From Paramixta manurensis (GTDB lineage Bacteria > Pseudomonadota > Gammaproteobacteria > Enterobacterales > Enterobacteriaceae), in the NCBI RefSeq assembly GCF_013285385.1, contig NZ_CP054212.1:3038001-3102000 (forward strand): a stretch of DNA of 64,000 bases. The letters are read 5' to 3'. A program made the position numbers and the translations under genes. This document shows positions 62,359 through 64,000 of the stretch, in pieces. Below the pieces are notes generated by a model. That model did not search any database, was not told the DNA's origin, and was given only the letters and a program-made list of their open reading frames with translations. Position 1 is the first letter of the stretch, and each line of letters begins with the position of its first letter.

Positions 62359-64000
62359 GCGGCATCTCCTTGCGGCGTTTGCGCGGCTGAAGCCTTGGCG
62401 TTGGCGGCGGAAGCGCTACGCAAAATCTCGTCGCGCGGGCCGTCGGCAATAATTCTGCCGTTATCCATGACGATAATGCGCTCAACCAGTTTTAACAGCG
62501 CCGGGCGATGGGTTACCAGGATTAAGGTTCGCCCGTTAAGCCAGCCATGCATTTGACGGATAACATGATCTTCCAGTTGCTCATCCATTGAGGCGGTAGG
62601 TTCATCCAGCAACACCACCTGCGGTTGACGCAAGATCATGCGGCTTAGCATCACCATTTGCCGTTGACCGCCGGAAAGCCCGCGCCCACCCTCGTTAATG
62701 ATGCGATCAAGGCTGGCGGCATCCTGCTGTACCAGACTCAGCGCGCCACTCACCCGTAACGCCTGTAACATCTCCTGCTCGCTGGCATGCGGATTACCCA
62801 ACATCAAATTTTGACGCAAGGTGCCGAAAAAAAGTCGGGAATCCTGCGATAACCAGCCCAACTGACGGCGTAAATCAACCGGATCGATCCGGTTAATATC
62901 CACGCCATCAACGATCACTTTGCCTTGCGAGGCTTTCGCCTGTCCGGCTAATAATTTAAGTAGCGTCGACTTACCGGCCCCCACCTTTCCTAAAATAGCG
63001 ATACGCTCACCCGGCTTAATACGTAATGCCGCCACATTGAGTATGTTTTTAACATTCTCCTCATCGTAGCTGTAATGCACATTATGGAGCTCATAATGTC
63101 CGCTCAGAATCGGGCAGTGCGCAACCTCCCCCTCCGGTGGTTTATCGAGCGGTTTTTTCAATAACTCGTCCAGCCCGGTCATGGCGCTTTTGGCATGCTG
63201 CCAGCGGGAAAACACCATGGTTAATTGCATCAAGGGCGCAATCGTGCGTGACGAGAGCATACTGCTGGCAACCAATGTACCGGTGGTAATATCACCCGCT
63301 AACACCAGATAAGTACCGAATACCAACATGCCGCCATAGGTAAGTTGTTGCACGGTAGAGGCCCAACCGCCAAGCCTGGCGCCCCATAGCCGCTGCTTCA
63401 TCCCGATTGCCGCGCTCACGTCGTGCGTCTGCTCCCATTGACGCTGGAAGTACGGCTCCGCCTGTAGCGCCTTCACGTCCTCAATGCCTTCAATGGTCTC
63501 AACCAGTATCGCATTACGTAACGCGCCCTCACGCAGCCCCTCTTTTGCCAACTTCGCCATCGGAATTTGAATCAACAGACCGGGGATGACGATCAACGGA
63601 ATCGCCAGTAACGGAATGATCACTAACGAGCCGCCAATGAACGCCATAATAAACAGGAATAAAATCACGAAGGGCATATCCGCCGCCGCGCCGACGGTGG
63701 TTGATGTCAGCAGTTCGCGGACCTGATCAATTTCACGCAGTTGTGAAATGAACGAGCCGGTCGATTTGGGGCGCGACTCATTGCGGATATTCATCGCCCG
63801 GGCGAATAACATTGAGGAGATATTGAGGTCGATACGCTTTCCCATCAGATCGGAAACCTGAGTACGCATCAGGCGAATCAGGTACTCCATAGCGGCGGCG
63901 ATCACCACCCCGACAAACAGTACCCATAGCGTGGGTTCCGACTGCGCCGGTATCACCCGATCGTAGACCTGCATTGAAAACAGAATGCCGGCCAACGCCA
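62355..64000 (-). CDS. Type I secretion ABC permease/ATPase, LapB-like (5' end beyond window)
   Basis: Inner-membrane ABC exporter; at least 548 codons are visible and the frame is open to the right edge, so the N-terminus (in LapB-type proteins a degenerate C39-like domain) is missing here. The membrane domain is followed by an ATPase with Walker A GKVGAGKST, signature LSGGQRQM and Walker B VVLLDEPTASMD. The Ala-rich C-terminal tail is unusual but short. The substrate, probably a large repetitive adhesin, is expected nearby outside the window. Confidence 0.9.
   Translation of the reverse strand, partial: ALAGILFSMQVYDRVIPAQSEPTLWVLFVGVVIAAAMEYLIRLMRTQVSDLMGKRIDLNISSMLFARAMNIRNESRPKSTGSFISQLREIDQVRELLTSTTVGAAADMPFVILFLFIMAFIGGSLVIIPLLAIPLIVIPGLLIQIPMAKLAKEGLREGALRNAILVETIEGIEDVKALQAEPYFQRQWEQTHDVSAAIGMKQRLWGARLGGWASTVQQLTYGGMLVFGTYLVLAGDITTGTLVASSMLSSRTIAPLMQLTMVFSRWQHAKSAMTGLDELLKKPLDKPPEGEVAHCPILSGHYELHNVHYSYDEENVKNILNVAALRIKPGERIAILGKVGAGKSTLLKLLAGQAKASQGKVIVDGVDINRIDPVDLRRQLGWLSQDSRLFFGTLRQNLMLGNPHASEQEMLQALRVSGALSLVQQDAASLDRIINEGGRGLSGGQRQMVMLSRMILRQPQVVLLDEPTASMDEQLEDHVIRQMHGWLNGRTLILVTHRPALLKLVERIIVMDNGRIIADGPRDEILRSASAANAKASAAQTPQGDAA

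Noticed and set aside
1..64000. Insertion sequences, complete prophage or CRISPR arrays
   Set aside because: I found no transposase, no terminal inverted repeats with target duplications, no integrase and no regularly spaced repeats anywhere in the window.

Overview
The window is chromosomal DNA from a member of the Enterobacterales. The gene order follows the Escherichia coli K-12 map from about 48 to 50 min: mglCAB-galS-yeiB-folE, lysP-yeiE-yeiH-nfo, fruAKB-setB-yeiW-efpL-yeiR-lpxT-mepS-pdeN-yejABEF-yejG-bcr-rsuA-radD-rplY-yejK-yejL-yejM-tRNA-Pro, then yojI-alkB-apbE-ompC-micF. Protein divergence from E. coli, an ERIC-like repeat of the kind seen in Erwinia/Serratia relatives, and the loss or replacement of several E. 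coli genes (cirA, ada) suggest a genus outside the E. coli/Salmonella group, perhaps Erwiniaceae. That genus-level guess is weak.

Layout. 1-5.6 kb: galactose/methyl-galactoside ABC importer and its GalS repressor, with paired CRP and Gal operators. 5.6-18.8 kb: yeiB, folE, an MFS pump, a LysR gene with the frmAB formaldehyde-detoxification pair, a Fur-box-controlled siderophore ABC importer (in the place of E. coli cirA), lysP, yeiE and yeiH. 18.8-45 kb: a conserved housekeeping block covering DNA repair (nfo, radD), fructose PTS under two Cra operators, EF-P-like EfpL, lipid A and murein enzymes, a c-di-GMP phosphodiesterase, the Yej peptide importer and ribosome-related genes. 45.2-49.6 kb: an AT-rich accessory islet beginning at tRNA-Pro(GGG). 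49.9-64 kb: an MFS pump with its LysR gene, a small gene behind a near-consensus Pho box, an EntD-type phosphopantetheinyl transferase, yojI behind a Fur-like box, alkB, apbE, a divergent TetR/DUF1348 pair with twin operators, ompC with micF, and the start of a type I secretion locus that continues beyond the right edge.

The islet is the most interesting part. A degraded copy of the tRNA-Pro 3' half about 1.4 kb downstream looks like the far attachment site of an old integrative element. Between the two lie a prophage-gene fragment, a Tlde1-type L,D-transpeptidase-fold toxin gene and a translationally overlapping 72-aa membrane protein that is a candidate immunity protein. Beyond it, on the opposite strand, three paralogous periplasmic lipoproteins of the putative T6SS-immunity type each overlap a different upstream gene: a deleted remnant of an HExxH metallopeptidase-like gene, a fuller copy of that gene broken at an A7 run, and a DUF1493 gene that itself follows an STM2901-like gene broken at a T8 run. 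A 117-bp direct repeat records the cassette duplication. No T6SS core, VgrG or Rhs gene is in the window, so these are orphan cassettes.
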